Shown piece after piece: positions 28,892 through 37,398 of a stretch of DNA of 64,000 bases (positions are counted from its first letter, which is position 1; every line of letters starts with the position of its first letter). The stretch covers positions 62,001-126,000 of the forward strand of contig JABLXE010000005.1 in the NCBI GenBank assembly GCA_013178225.1, written 5' to 3'. A program made the position numbers and the translations under genes. The notes under the pieces were generated by a model. That model did no database searches. It was not told the origin of the DNA and worked only from the letters and a program-made list of their open reading frames with translations. This DNA is from Methanotrichaceae archaeon (GTDB lineage Archaea > Halobacteriota > Methanosarcinia > Methanotrichales > Methanotrichaceae).

Positions 28892-29577
28892 ACTTTGATA
28901 TTAATACCATTGTCTATCTGCTGGAGATCATCGTCGGTGGTCTTCTGGTAGGTATCGGCGTTCACTTCGTTCCTGTAGGTGGAGCGCCTGCTGCCATGGC
29001 CCAGGCTACCGGTATTGGTACCGGCACAGTGCAGCTGGCAGCGGGTTCCGGTTTGACCGGTCTTCTGGCCGCCGGCTTGATGATGTCGGTAACGGATAAC
29101 ATCTGGGTAATTCTCGCTTCAGGAGCGGTTGGCGCAGGAATCATGATCGATGCGACAATGCTCACCGGAAGCTGGATATACGCCTATGCGGTGGGAGCGC
29201 CATTTGCATCGGCTAAGGTCACCTACGATCCAATAACCGGCTGGTCTCAGCCACCCTATATATCACCCGGCACAGTCGGTCAGGGAATCCCCACCATCTG
29301 CTTCGTCAGCGGGACGATCGGCGGAATGATGGGAGGACTTGGCGGCGCTATGATCTATTATCCGCTTTACCTGATTAACGGAAATGCCGCCCTTTCCGCC
29401 ATGTTCGCCATAGGGATATTCCTGGTGAACGCGGTGCTGGCATCATGGAACATCCAGGGCACAATCGAAGGATTCCATGACCCCAAGTTCAAGAAGTGGC
29501 CCTTTGCCTTCAGGGCCTGCGCTGTAGCCAGCGTTCTCCTGGCGATTGCCGCAGTAATGATCACCGGAGGTGCCTGA
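28888..29577 (+). CDS. mtrD: Tetrahydromethanopterin S-methyltransferase subunit D
   Basis: Membrane subunit of Mtr, 229 residues with about six helices. The motifs HFVPVGGAPAAMAQATG and the C-terminal FHDPKFKKWPFAFRAC are typical; the large loop YDPITGWSQPPYISPGTVGQG lies between helices. The ATG overlaps the mtrE stop, and the MtrC ATG overlaps its end by 8 nt, so the three membrane subunits are translated together. Confidence 0.96.
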   Translation: MNFDINTIVYLLEIIVGGLLVGIGVHFVPVGGAPAAMAQATGIGTGTVQLAAGSGLTGLLAAGLMMSVTDNIWVILASGAVGAGIMIDATMLTGSWIYAYAVGAPFASAKVTYDPITGWSQPPYISPGTVGQGIPTICFVSGTIGGMMGGLGGAMIYYPLYLINGNAALSAMFAIGIFLVNAVLASWNIQGTIEGFHDPKFKKWPFAFRACAVASVLLAIAAVMITGGA

Positions 29578-30406
29578 AATGTCGGTAGGTGGAGGAGCAG
29601 GCGGTGCACCGTCTGCAATTGATGCCAAGAAGCTCAGGATATACGGCCTGGTAGGATCCGTAGTCGGGATATATCTAGCAGCCATCCTCAACAGCGCCCT
29701 TAACACCACGCTGTTCTCCTTTGTAGGAGCTGTGGCGTCCATCTTTGCAGTAGTAATGGGAGCCAACGCTGTACGCAGAGTGTGCGGCTACGGCATCGGC
29801 ACGGGCGTTCCGTCAATCGGAATGCTGGCTCTGGGAATGGGCATTATTGCCACCATGTTCGGCCTGTCTGTTGCAGAGGCCATGGGCTTTGGACTGCTTG
29901 GACCTATAATCGCCCTGGTTTACGCCATGGTCTTCGGCTACATCATCGGCGTTATCGCCAACAAGGTCATCAAGTTCAACATCCCCGTGATGGAGGAAGG
30001 CAATGCAGACCTGTCCGCAGCGGGCACAATGGCCATTTTGGGCTGGAGCTTCGCAATTTCCGGATCCCTGAGCTACGATGCAATAGTGACCAACGTCCTC
30101 ATGACCGGTTACATAGCCATAATCTTCATCGCCGGCGGTCTTGCCATACTGCATCCCTTCAATGCCTGCTTGGGTCCTGATGAAAAACAGGATAGAACTC
30201 TTGTGAACGGCATAATGATCGGCGGGTTGGCCATGGTTGCTACGGGAATCGCAGCCATTTCGACCCAGGGGTTAGCCTCTGGACTGCTGCTAACGGTCAT
30301 AGGATTCATTGTCTGGTACTACTTCTTCATGTGGTACTACAGACTGACCAAGAGAGACGCATCCGCCGTGGTCGGAACAGGGCTTCTGCCCCCGAGCGCA
30401 CAATGA
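29570..30406 (+). CDS. mtrC: Tetrahydromethanopterin S-methyltransferase subunit C
   Basis: Third channel subunit of Mtr, 278 residues and about eight hydrophobic segments. The N-terminus is a Gly-rich short cytoplasmic tail (SVGGGAGGAPSAIDAKKL). Conserved patches include VRRVCGYGIGTGVPSIGMLALGMG and HPFNACLGPDEKQDRT. The ORF starts at ATG 29579-adjacent position; the first codon at 29570 (ATGCCTGAAATGTCG) gives MPEMSV, and the second ATG (29579) is also possible with GGAGGTGCCTGAA before it. Confidence 0.95.
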   Translation: MPEMSVGGGAGGAPSAIDAKKLRIYGLVGSVVGIYLAAILNSALNTTLFSFVGAVASIFAVVMGANAVRRVCGYGIGTGVPSIGMLALGMGIIATMFGLSVAEAMGFGLLGPIIALVYAMVFGYIIGVIANKVIKFNIPVMEEGNADLSAAGTMAILGWSFAISGSLSYDAIVTNVLMTGYIAIIFIAGGLAILHPFNACLGPDEKQDRTLVNGIMIGGLAMVATGIAAISTQGLASGLLLTVIGFIVWYYFFMWYYRLTKRDASAVVGTGLLPPSAQ

Positions 30407-30418
30407 GGAGGTCAGGAT

Positions 30419-30772
30419 ATGGGATTTGTCAGAGTATCACCTGAACTGGGTCTGATCTTCGATCCCATGAAGGGTGTAGTATCCGAGCAGAGGGCAGATG
30501 TAGTCCTCTACACCCTGGACCCGGTATTTGAACGGCTGGAGAAGCTGGACAAGATTTCAACCGATCTCGTCAACCAGCTTAGTCCGGACAACGAGCTCTT
30601 ATCATCCTATGCCAATAGGGGCAAGGCCTCTTACATAGCTGGCCTTTACACCAATATCTGGATGGGCTTCATCCTGGGACTGGTGCTTTCGTTCGTGGTG
30701 CTGGTTGCCATGGCCATGAGCAATCCCGATAGCATAGAGATTGTAAGAAAAGCACTAAGTGGAGGTGCCTGA
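30419..30772 (+). CDS. mtrB: Tetrahydromethanopterin S-methyltransferase subunit B
   Basis: Small peripheral/single-helix subunit, 117 residues: a soluble N-terminal part (VRVSPELGLIFDPMKGVV, then a coiled coil FERLEKLDKISTDLVNQL) and one transmembrane helix at residues ~80-103 (IWMGFILGLVLSFVVLVAMAM). MtrB sits on the stalk of the complex. SD is GAGGTCAGGAT before the ATG; the gap from mtrC is 12 nt. It ends 1 nt before mtrA. Confidence 0.93.
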   Translation: MGFVRVSPELGLIFDPMKGVVSEQRADVVLYTLDPVFERLEKLDKISTDLVNQLSPDNELLSSYANRGKASYIAGLYTNIWMGFILGLVLSFVVLVAMAMSNPDSIEIVRKALSGGA

Positions 30773-30773
30773 G

Positions 30774-31505
30774 ATGGCGCTTAAGAAAAAACCAGCAGAG
30801 CCCTGGCCTGTGATCACAGGAGAGTACGAGGTAGGAAATCCAGAGAGCCCTGTAGTGGTCTGTACTTGCGGATCGCACCTTCATAACAAGGATCTCATCG
30901 CTGCGGGGGCGGCACTGGCCGGACCCTGTAAGACTGAGAACATCGGCATAGAGAAGATGGTGGCCAACGTGGTCTCCAATCCCAACATCAGATACATTCT
31001 GGTAACAGGAATGGAGGTCAAAGGCCACATCACGGGGCAGGCTATAGATGCCTTTACCCAGAGCGGAATCGATAAAGAAGGGCGGATTATTGGGGCCAAA
31101 GGTGCCATCCCCTTCATCCAGAATCTGACTCCCGAATCCATCGAGAGGTGGAAGACTCAGGTTCAGGCCGTGATGATGATGGACACCGAAGATGCGGGCG
31201 CCATCACCGGCAAAATCAGGGAACTGGTCTCCAAAGACCCCGGTGCCTTAGATGTTGAGCCCATGATCATTGAGATCAAGGAGGGCGGAGAAGAAGAAGG
31301 CGGAGCAGCCCTTAAACCCATGGCTGCGGAGGTAGTGGAGATTCGGTCCAGGATGCGGGCTATGGATGCTGCCATTACCAATACCGGCATTCTCAATAAG
31401 CTGCAGGCAGGCATCTACGCAGGCAAGATCGAGGGCATTGCCCTGGGAATGACCCTGGTTCTGGTGCTGTTTGGCATTATACTCAAGGCCGCGGGAGGGA
31501 CCTGA
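30774..31505 (+). CDS. mtrA: Tetrahydromethanopterin S-methyltransferase subunit A
   Basis: Corrinoid-carrying subunit of Mtr, 243 residues. The cobalamin-binding domain covers residues ~1-180: PWPVITGEYEVG at the start, GPCKTENIGIEKMVANV, the conserved KGHITGQAID with its His (the cobamide ligand region in the family), and GAKGAIPFIQNLTPE. A single C-terminal membrane helix (IALGMTLVLVLFGIIL) anchors it. The frame begins at 30759 but ATG 30774 lies directly behind GGAGGTGCCTGAG. Compare the soluble paralogue at 46948-47589. Confidence 0.97.
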   Translation: MALKKKPAEPWPVITGEYEVGNPESPVVVCTCGSHLHNKDLIAAGAALAGPCKTENIGIEKMVANVVSNPNIRYILVTGMEVKGHITGQAIDAFTQSGIDKEGRIIGAKGAIPFIQNLTPESIERWKTQVQAVMMMDTEDAGAITGKIRELVSKDPGALDVEPMIIEIKEGGEEEGGAALKPMAAEVVEIRSRMRAMDAAITNTGILNKLQAGIYAGKIEGIALGMTLVLVLFGIILKAAGGT

Positions 31506-31507
31506 GG

Positions 31508-31735
31508 ATGGCAGAGGAGATATTATACGGGCAGGGGATGCCCACGGTTGTAGAGCCCAATATGCCTCTGGTCGACAATTTGGTCGAGGATATGAGGTAC
31601 AAAGGTCAGCTACTGGCCCGAGAGACCAAGCTCAGCTCCGGCGTTATCAGCACGGTATCGATAGGATTTGCCATCGGGTTCATCCTGGCTGTGGTGATGA
31701 TGCTTGGGCCGTTTGCCTTCGTGGGAGGGATGTAA
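31508..31735 (+). CDS. mtrF: Tetrahydromethanopterin S-methyltransferase subunit F
   Basis: 75 residues. The soluble N-terminus contains PNMPLVDNLVEDMRYKGQLLARE, a motif shared with MtrA's C-terminal region, and a single helix follows (TVSIGFAIGFILAVVMML). Two nt separate it from the mtrA stop; SD is GGGAGGGACCTGAGG. It ends 4 nt before the mtrG ATG. Confidence 0.92.
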   Translation: MAEEILYGQGMPTVVEPNMPLVDNLVEDMRYKGQLLARETKLSSGVISTVSIGFAIGFILAVVMMLGPFAFVGGM

Positions 31736-31739
31736 AACT

Positions 31740-31985
31740 ATGGCGGATGATAACAAACCGGTCGTACCAGTTGCCGTAGTGGATCCTGATCAGTTCCGTG
31801 AAATCATGGGCCGGCTGGACAGAATCGAGGAGAAAGTTGAATTCTACTCCAGCGAGAAATATATGCGGGCTGGAAAGTCAATAGGCAGAGATCTTGGCAT
31901 GGTCTACGGGATCTGTGCAGCGCTGATATTAGTACTGGCCTATGTCTTGTTTGTATATGCTGGCAACTGGGTGAGGGTGATTTGA
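31740..31985 (+). CDS. mtrG: Tetrahydromethanopterin S-methyltransferase subunit G
   Basis: 81 residues: a polar N-terminus VVPVAVVDPDQFREIMGRLDRIEEKVEFY with a coiled-coil helix, then one membrane helix (LGMVYGICAALILVLAYVLFVYAG). The frame begins at 31704, but ATG 31740 behind GGGAGGGATG is the start. It directly abuts mtrH. Confidence 0.92.
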   Translation: MADDNKPVVPVAVVDPDQFREIMGRLDRIEEKVEFYSSEKYMRAGKSIGRDLGMVYGICAALILVLAYVLFVYAGNWVRVI

Positions 31986-32921
31986 ATGTTCAGGTTTGAC
32001 AGAAAGCAAGAAGTCTTAGATTTCGGCAAGTTCAAGGTTGGGGGTCAGCCTGGTGAGTACCCCACATGCTGCATCGGCACCATGTTCTATGCCAGGCACA
32101 AGATAGTCTCGGATCCGGAGCACGGCGTGTTCGATAAGGCCGCTGCAGAGAGGCTGTGGAATACACAGGTAGAGATGAGCGAGATTACCGGAAACTCGTG
32201 CATGAACCAGATCGTGGCCGAGAGCAACGAGGCCATGGCCAAGGAGATCGACTGGTTCGTGGGACTGTCGGATTATCCGTTCCTGGTAGACTCATCAGCT
32301 CCCGAGGTGCGAGCCTTCGGCGTCAAGTACGCAACCGAGATCGGCGTGGCAGACCGGGCTATCCACAACTCCATCAATGCCTCCATCACCGATGAGGAGC
32401 TGAAGGCAGTTAAGGAGAGCGACCTGGATGCTGCTATTGTGCTGGCCTTTAACGCCATGGAGAAGGGGACCAAGGGCAAGATGGATATCTTGACCAAGGC
32501 CTCCGGCGGTGCCAAAAAGGGCATGCTCGAGTTCGCCAAGGAGTGCGGCATCACCCGCCCCCTGATCGACACTGCAGCCATGCCCCTGGGCAACGGATCG
32601 GGCGCTACCTACCGTGCCTGCATTGCCGTCAAGGCCATGCTGGGACTGCCGGTCGGAGGAGGCTTCCACAACGCCGCCTCTGCCTGGGACTGGATGAAGA
32701 AGTGGAAGAAACAGCACAAGGAAGCCTTCGCTCCGGTCGATATCGGCTCCAACCTGGTAGCCGGAATCGTGGGTGCCGATTTCTACCTCTATGGTCCCAT
32801 CGAGAACGCTGCCATGGTGTTCCCGGCTGCGGCCATGGTGGACATCATGAAGGCTGAGTCCGCAGTAGAGCTGGGCCTGGAAGTCCAGACTGAGGACCAC
32901 CCCATAAAGAAGACGATGTAA
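31986..32921 (+). CDS. mtrH: Tetrahydromethanopterin S-methyltransferase subunit H
   Basis: Soluble subunit that transfers the methyl group from methyl-tetrahydrosarcinapterin to the cobalt of MtrA. 311 residues, a TIM-barrel pterin methyltransferase fold. Landmarks: FGKFKVGGQPGEYPT near the start, PFLVDSSAPEVR, NAMEKGTKGKMDIL and PLGNGSGATYRACIAVKAMLG. Last gene of the operon, starting 0 nt after the mtrG stop with GGTGA as SD. The T-rich stretch after the stop suggests a terminator, with read-through to a YkgJ-type gene possible. Confidence 0.97.
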   Translation: MFRFDRKQEVLDFGKFKVGGQPGEYPTCCIGTMFYARHKIVSDPEHGVFDKAAAERLWNTQVEMSEITGNSCMNQIVAESNEAMAKEIDWFVGLSDYPFLVDSSAPEVRAFGVKYATEIGVADRAIHNSINASITDEELKAVKESDLDAAIVLAFNAMEKGTKGKMDILTKASGGAKKGMLEFAKECGITRPLIDTAAMPLGNGSGATYRACIAVKAMLGLPVGGGFHNAASAWDWMKKWKKQHKEAFAPVDIGSNLVAGIVGADFYLYGPIENAAMVFPAAAMVDIMKAESAVELGLEVQTEDHPIKKTM

Positions 32922-32927
32922 AAGGCA

Positions 32928-32952
32928 TCCTCTTCTTTTCATCTCTTTTTGA
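32928..32952 (+). terminator. T-rich terminator after mtrH
   Basis: The spacer is TCCTCTTCTTTTCATCTCTTTTTG, a series of oligo-T runs typical of archaeal termination sites. It lies 7 nt after the mtrH stop. Confidence 0.45.
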
Positions 32953-32962
32953 AGGTATTTTC

Positions 32963-33598
32963 TTGCCCAGGGTTCTGGTCAAGGCTGCATTTGAAGGCTT
33001 GAGCTTTGAATGCCAGCGCTGCGGCTCATGCTGCCATCACCGCAGGCCTCAGGAATTCGACGACCTGGTTCCGCTCTCAAGGCTGAAGGAGTTCTGGGAG
33101 AAGTCCAATTTGATTTACCTCACGCAAAAAGACGTAACCAACATCTTCAGCCGCTACAAACACCCTCCGGAGACGTTTGTGGATACGCTCTACCCGTACG
33201 ACTGCAAGAGCGTAAAGGTTGAGGACGGCGGCAGAAAGATCATCCTGGATCTTCCGGTTATGAAGAGCCGTGAGGATACCACTTGCGTTTTCTATGAGAA
33301 AAGCGGCTGCCAGGTGTATTCTCAGCGTCCCAAAGCGTGCCGGCTCTTTCCCTTCAGAGTAGAAGAGGAGACCGCCGCCAACGGTGATATAATCCTCAAC
33401 ATAAGCTACAATCCCAGCTGTCCCGGCATAGGAAAAGGACGCCGCGTGGACCCGAGAAAGCTTGAGAAGCTGGTGGTCGAACAGTTCCTGCTCAGAACGG
33501 AAGAGGTCGCGTCTCAAGTCAGGGAGCTTCAGGCGAAGGGAAAAATAGCTGCCGATGCGCAGGTATTCAGAAGCCATCCCGGCCGAAAGAAAGCATAA
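32963..33598 (+). CDS. YkgJ-type cysteine-cluster protein (third of three)
   Basis: 211 residues. FECQRCGSCCHH is near residue 15-25; further Cys motifs are DTTCVFYEKSGCQVYSQRP, KACRLFPF and NPSCPGIG, which complete the family's set. It starts at TTG 32963 with AAGGT upstream and lies 41 nt after mtrH in the same direction, so read-through from the mtr operon may supply expression. Whether it matures a metal centre related to Mtr is only a guess; the other two family members in the window have no such neighbour. Confidence 0.82.
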   Translation: MPRVLVKAAFEGLSFECQRCGSCCHHRRPQEFDDLVPLSRLKEFWEKSNLIYLTQKDVTNIFSRYKHPPETFVDTLYPYDCKSVKVEDGGRKIILDLPVMKSREDTTCVFYEKSGCQVYSQRPKACRLFPFRVEEETAANGDIILNISYNPSCPGIGKGRRVDPRKLEKLVVEQFLLRTEEVASQVRELQAKGKIAADAQVFRSHPGRKKA

Positions 33599-33789
33599 AT
33601 CTGGCAACACCGGCAGTTCTGGTCCAGCGCGCGAGCAGGCCAGTGGCCAAGAAAGAACGCTAGATCAGGCCAGCCCCAGATCCTCAACCACCTGCAGCTC
33701 AGGATGGCCACAGCACAAAGTTTATCATGGCCCAGGGCAAAAGACAAATTCACACAAAGCCTTTTTAACTGCTCGGGAGGTGAAAGGAT

Positions 33790-33897
33790 ATGGATCTCAT
33801 GTCTCAGGTATTGGCAATAGTGATATTCGGAGCATTGGTGGTAATACTTCCCCTGTTCTTGAACAAATGGGCTGACAGCAGGTCTGGCAGGAGATAA
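33790..33897 (+). CDS. 35-aa single-pass membrane protein, copy 2
   Basis: MDLMSQVLAIVIFGALVVIL is one membrane helix; the tail LNKWADSRSGRR is basic. 22 of 35 residues equal copy 1 at 11773-11880 in an ungapped alignment by eye. The SD GGGAGGTGAAAGGAT and the start of the coding sequence are shared with copy 1. It is 870 nt downstream of mtrH and preceded by CCTTTTTAAC, a possible TATA box. Function unknown; the conservation between copies argues strongly that both are translated. Confidence 0.82.
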   Translation: MDLMSQVLAIVIFGALVVILPLFLNKWADSRSGRR

Positions 33898-33925
33898 GCG
33901 TCAAGGGCGCTACGTCATCCCTGGC

Positions 33926-34183
33926 TCATCTCATTTTGCAATTTTTATTATAATGCGGGCAATTGGTATTGTTACAGACGTCAACTCTTGCCGCTTCAGT
34001 GGAAAGGATTAAAATGTGGTCCAGACGGTCGATTATATCGCTTGCCGCTCGCTCCGCTTCGGCCGCCCTCAGCGCCTCATCCGCCCTGCGCCTTATGTCG
34101 TCTGCCCCTATTCGGCTCTGATTTAGGGATCTCATCTCCCGTTCCAGCCCTTCCACGATCTCCAGCCAATGGGTCCCATCCAA
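33926..34183 (-). CDS. Small conserved-looking protein with CPHY-type Cys motif
   Basis: 85 residues, not recognised. A helical N-terminal part (LEIVEGLEREMRSLNQ, RRRADEALRAAEAERAASDI) is followed by VDVCNNTNCPHYNKNC, three Cys and a His that could bind a metal. The start is TTG 34183, with GGGTGGAGG about 8 nt upstream; the longer frame to 34519 overlaps the marker-12 gene and is rejected. It follows marker protein 12 after 32 nt and is probably cotranscribed. Confidence 0.65.
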   Translation of the reverse strand: MDGTHWLEIVEGLEREMRSLNQSRIGADDIRRRADEALRAAEAERAASDIIDRLDHILILSTEAARVDVCNNTNCPHYNKNCKMR

Positions 34184-34215
34184 GCTTTCAGGCCTCCACC
34201 CTTTTCCAGAGGCGC

Positions 34216-35172
34216 TTATTGCCAGAGGCTCTCCACATTTCCGTCTACGGGAAGCCCCAGGATCTCTCTTTCCCCACCATAGATATCCTGAGCTATGCAC
34301 GCACATCCCTTGGCCGCGGCGCACCTGCCCAGAACCTGAACATCTTTTTTCAGAAGTAGGCAGACCCGCTCTAAAATGAGGTCGGCCGGGCTTCCGGCCA
34401 GATAGATCACCGGACAATCTTCGCCCAGGTCGGAGAGCAACACCCTCAGTGCCGCGATCTCCATGGCCGCGAACAGAGCGAGCGTCTCCAGGGCATAAGA
34501 CCTCTCTTGAGACGTGCACTCTTCAAGGCTGCTCCTGCCCATCTTGGAGAGGATTCCACCGGCCGTGAAGGCCTGATTTGCACTGATGGCTGACGCATCT
34601 ACGCGCCTGATGGCCTCCACATCCAGAGGACCCTGCATGAGGCCCGGAGCGAAGATGGGGGCATCTATTGCTCCAACGATTCTTCCTCTGGCCACAGCCA
34701 TGGTAACTGTGTTGGAGCTGGCATCGGATATGATGAAGCTCCGGACGCCTTCTCTGAAGGCCCCGTAGGCCAGGCCCACCTTCTCCGGGCTCATGCCGTG
34801 CGAGAAGACCTTCATCCTCACGTCCACGTCGCTGGACCTGTGTATTCCCGGAAGGAGCACTGTTGGCCAGCCCGAGTCCCTGATGGCCTCAAAGACCCGG
34901 GTGCCTCCCCCTACGTGAAGACCTGCCCCGTCTTGCTGAACCAGTCCGCGATTGCTGGCATCCTGCAGCCTCACAATGCGGGTCAGCCCGTCGCCCATGG
35001 AATAGGTGAGAGCCGCCAGATCGACCTCGGAGATGTCAAGGTTTTGCCTGATTCCCTGCAGGATTTCGGAGGGAGAAAGGCTGCTCGCCTGCACCCGGGA
35101 AAGCTCCCAGCATCTGCCCTCTTCGGTGGCAAATCTTATGGCTTTGGTTCCGTGATCCACACCTAAGAACAT
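34216..35172 (-). CDS. Methanogenesis marker protein 12 (ASKHA-fold)
   Basis: 318 residues with the sugar-kinase/Hsp70 ATPase fold. The phosphate loop FLGVDHGTKAIRFA opens the protein, AALTYSMGDGLTRI and FIISDASSNTVTMAVARG follow, and VIYLAGSPADLI lies in the second lobe. The pattern matches the methanogen-restricted marker 12 family rather than a sugar kinase. Its role is not known, only that it co-occurs with methyl-CoM reductase. Starts at ATG 35172; the small protein downstream likely belongs to the same transcript. Confidence 0.82.
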   Translation of the reverse strand: MFLGVDHGTKAIRFATEEGRCWELSRVQASSLSPSEILQGIRQNLDISEVDLAALTYSMGDGLTRIVRLQDASNRGLVQQDGAGLHVGGGTRVFEAIRDSGWPTVLLPGIHRSSDVDVRMKVFSHGMSPEKVGLAYGAFREGVRSFIISDASSNTVTMAVARGRIVGAIDAPIFAPGLMQGPLDVEAIRRVDASAISANQAFTAGGILSKMGRSSLEECTSQERSYALETLALFAAMEIAALRVLLSDLGEDCPVIYLAGSPADLILERVCLLLKKDVQVLGRCAAAKGCACIAQDIYGGEREILGLPVDGNVESLWQ

Positions 35173-35318
35173 TCAATCAGCTCAATTTAGGCCTCTGGCC
35201 GGGTAAGGATATTTCGCCTGAGCCTTCGTAAGCGTATCCGGCGAAAAGCTCCATGATCGGGAGCAAAAAACCAAAGTCTGTCGATTGATTCCAGGACGAC
35301 ATGCCGGATTTGCTAAAT

Positions 35319-36218
35319 TCAAACACCATCGACCAGCTTTAGCAGGCTCTCTGCAAGTTTCAGGCTATCTCTCTTCGTTCTCATGAGGGTGCTCATGCGT
35401 ACGCAATTTCCCCCGTAGCTGCTATTTTTATCCACCACGAGGGTATCCACCTTGCCCAGAAGCGAGGCGACGCCCCGGTCATCGGCGGAAACGCCGGAAG
35501 CGGCCATGAACTTGGGTGCGGGGCCGCTCACAGGTTTATCGCCGACGAATGGACTGATGGCGATAACGCGCTTATCCTCCAGCCGCTCTCGCACGCCCGG
35601 CAGGGAGAGGATTGGTCCGATGCTGGAGACCGGATTGCTGGGGCCGATTATAACCGTGTCCTCTTTCTCCAGAAGATCCAGAAATCCCTGGCTGGGAAGA
35701 GCCTTTTCAATTCCCCTGATCTTAACCGATTTGACCTCCGGCCGTCCCCGCCTGGCCACCCAGAAATCCTGGAAGTGCATCACTCCCTCGGAGGTGGAGA
35801 CGAAGGTGGAGACGGAATCGTCGGTCATGGGCACCACCTTCTGCCCAAGGCCCAGCCCTTTGGTCAGGGCCTCAGTGGCCAGGCTCAGCTTGACTCCCTG
35901 ACGCAGCAGGTCGGAGCGAAAGATGTGCACCGCCCGGTCTTTTTCGCCCAGGGCCAGCTTCTCTTCTACACCCAGCATCAGCAAGAAGTCGTGAGTCAGA
36001 GTGCGGTCGCCCTTGATCCCCCACCATCTCTTGGTATCGATCATGTCCGCCAAGGTGTAAATTACCGAATCGATATCCGGGCAGACATAGTTGCCGGAAA
36101 GCCACAGGTCTTCCGCGGTGTTTACCACGACCGACAGATCCTCTGGAGAGATCATCTCCTTAAGCCCCCATAGCAGCTTGGGGGTACCGGTTCCGCCGCT
36201 TAATACCAGCATTCTCAC
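35319..36218 (-). CDS. cofD: 2-phospho-L-lactate transferase
   Basis: Joins the activated lactyl phospho-group to the deazaflavin Fo, making F420-0. 299 residues. Family marks: VLSGGTGTPKLLWGLKE at the N-terminus, NTAEDLWLSGNYVCPDIDSV, and GPSNPVSSIGPIL, which bind GDP/phosphate and Fo. GTG 36218 overlaps the zpr1 stop; ATG 36212 (MLVLSGGTGT) is equally possible. It is the last gene of a six-gene operon with cofG. Confidence 0.95.
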   Translation of the reverse strand: MRMLVLSGGTGTPKLLWGLKEMISPEDLSVVVNTAEDLWLSGNYVCPDIDSVIYTLADMIDTKRWWGIKGDRTLTHDFLLMLGVEEKLALGEKDRAVHIFRSDLLRQGVKLSLATEALTKGLGLGQKVVPMTDDSVSTFVSTSEGVMHFQDFWVARRGRPEVKSVKIRGIEKALPSQGFLDLLEKEDTVIIGPSNPVSSIGPILSLPGVRERLEDKRVIAISPFVGDKPVSGPAPKFMAASGVSADDRGVASLLGKVDTLVVDKNSSYGGNCVRMSTLMRTKRDSLKLAESLLKLVDGV

Positions 36219-36784
36219 GCGTCCAGGAGTATCATTCCGGTCTTCAGTCCGGCGATCTCTTCCTCAGTCAGCTCGGATCTTACCGCCTTGTCCGAGGCTA
36301 TGATGCTGTTTCCCAGAGGATCCTCAATCATAAAAGTGAGCTTGAAACGGCCTTCCAAAGCCAGGGCGATGTTCTCGAGAATCTCCTCACCGCGACACGT
36401 CTTTTCAGCGTCACCTGCTTCACGCGCCGAGCGGGTGGCAAAGGCCACCATGTCGGTGATTCTGGCCAGGACCCCTTCCACATTGGATATGTAGCACTCC
36501 GAGGCCGGGCCGGGCTCGATGTCCACTCCGATCTCCGGGACCCGAATGGTTCCGGACGAGGAACGGATGATCCTGGCGTTCAGATCCTCGACCTCCGTGA
36601 CCTCCATAGTGTAGCGCGCCGGCTCCTTCTGGCTCAACAGAATAGTATCGCTATGTCTAAAACCGCAGCTGCAAGTGCCAGCAATGATCATCGCTTCCCC
36701 GAAACACGGAATGTCCTGTGTCTCCCAGATGAAGTCCATCTGCGAGAGGCATACCGGACAGCGAGATGTGGTCGTTAAATTCAA
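36215..36784 (-). CDS. ZPR1-type zinc finger protein
   Basis: 189 residues, half of the eukaryotic ZPR1. The zinc finger is CPVC at residues ~9-12 with C..C in AGTCSCGFRHSD; the beta-rich ZPR1 domain follows, ending in LTEEEIAGLKTGMILL. In eukaryotes ZPR1 assists elongation factor 1A folding; the archaeal role is not shown. TTG 36784 overlaps the sepF stop (TTGA), with a strong GGAGGAAGAGA in front. Confidence 0.88.
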   Translation of the reverse strand: MNLTTTSRCPVCLSQMDFIWETQDIPCFGEAMIIAGTCSCGFRHSDTILLSQKEPARYTMEVTEVEDLNARIIRSSSGTIRVPEIGVDIEPGPASECYISNVEGVLARITDMVAFATRSAREAGDAEKTCRGEEILENIALALEGRFKLTFMIEDPLGNSIIASDKAVRSELTEEEIAGLKTGMILLDA

Positions 36785-37146
36785 TCTCTTCCTCCGACTA
36801 CCTTTTCCCGGTCGATCTTCACGCCGTTCGGAACAACAGCCACCAGGTCATCGCCTACTCCGGCGATATCGCCCGATACGTCATCGACCGCTTTCTTGAG
36901 CTCGCCAATAGCTCTGTCCAGTGCAGCCTTGTCGCGCTTGAGCCCGGTGATGTCCACCAGCACGATGTTTCCAGCGTAGACCTCTTGCTTTATCTCAGGC
37001 AGCACTTCGATCTTGTTCAGATCTGCTACCCGCAGGAGGATCTCGGCCGATTCTCTCGGTTCTTCGAACTGAGCGAGATCGATGTGAGTGTAGTCCTCGC
37101 CCGCGGGTTTGCCAATGAACTTGAGTCTTTCTAAGAAGCCGGCCAT
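36781..37146 (-). CDS. sepF: Cell division protein SepF
   Basis: Anchors FtsZ to the membrane in archaea that have FtsZ. 121 residues with the N-terminal amphipathic membrane-targeting helix (MAGFLERLKFIG) and the SepF core (YTHIDLAQFEEPRESAEILLRV, GNIVLVDITGL, GDIAGVGDDLVAVVPNGVKI). TTG 37152 is in frame but ATG 37146 has GAGGGG 8 nt before it. It overlaps zpr1 and follows a small membrane protein. Confidence 0.92.
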   Translation of the reverse strand: MAGFLERLKFIGKPAGEDYTHIDLAQFEEPRESAEILLRVADLNKIEVLPEIKQEVYAGNIVLVDITGLKRDKAALDRAIGELKKAVDDVSGDIAGVGDDLVAVVPNGVKIDREKVVGGRD

Positions 37147-37195
37147 ATCCAACCCCTCAACTGAGAAATATGTATTATTATATTTATATTTGCCG

Positions 37196-37378
37196 TCATC
37201 TGACGTCCATCAGCTTGATCCCGGCAAATCCCATGGAGACCATGAACAGGAGCACGACCAGGACAAATCCCTGGGACCTCAGTTCTGCCGGAAATGCCAG
37301 CTGTACCGCCAGCAAGAGGACGGTCATAAGCAGCACAAGCCCTGTGCTTATGCCTATTTCAAGCCATTTCTTAATCAC
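37196..37378 (-). CDS. Small protein with two transmembrane helices
   Basis: 60 residues: IGISTGLVLLMTVLLLAVQLAF is helix 1, a short loop PAELRSQG follows, and FVLVVLLFMVSMGFAGIKL is helix 2. It starts at GTG 37378 (20 nt after the cofG stop) with AGGAT 6 nt upstream. It is inside the operon just upstream of sepF, so a role in the division membrane site is possible, but no family is recognised. Confidence 0.7.
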   Translation of the reverse strand: MIKKWLEIGISTGLVLLMTVLLLAVQLAFPAELRSQGFVLVVLLFMVSMGFAGIKLMDVR

Positions 37379-37398
37379 GAAATCCTGAACTGCTCATA

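Noticed and set aside
33926-34519. 197-codon frame extending the small Cys/His protein
   Set aside because: Its N-terminal 110 codons are the shadow of marker protein 12.
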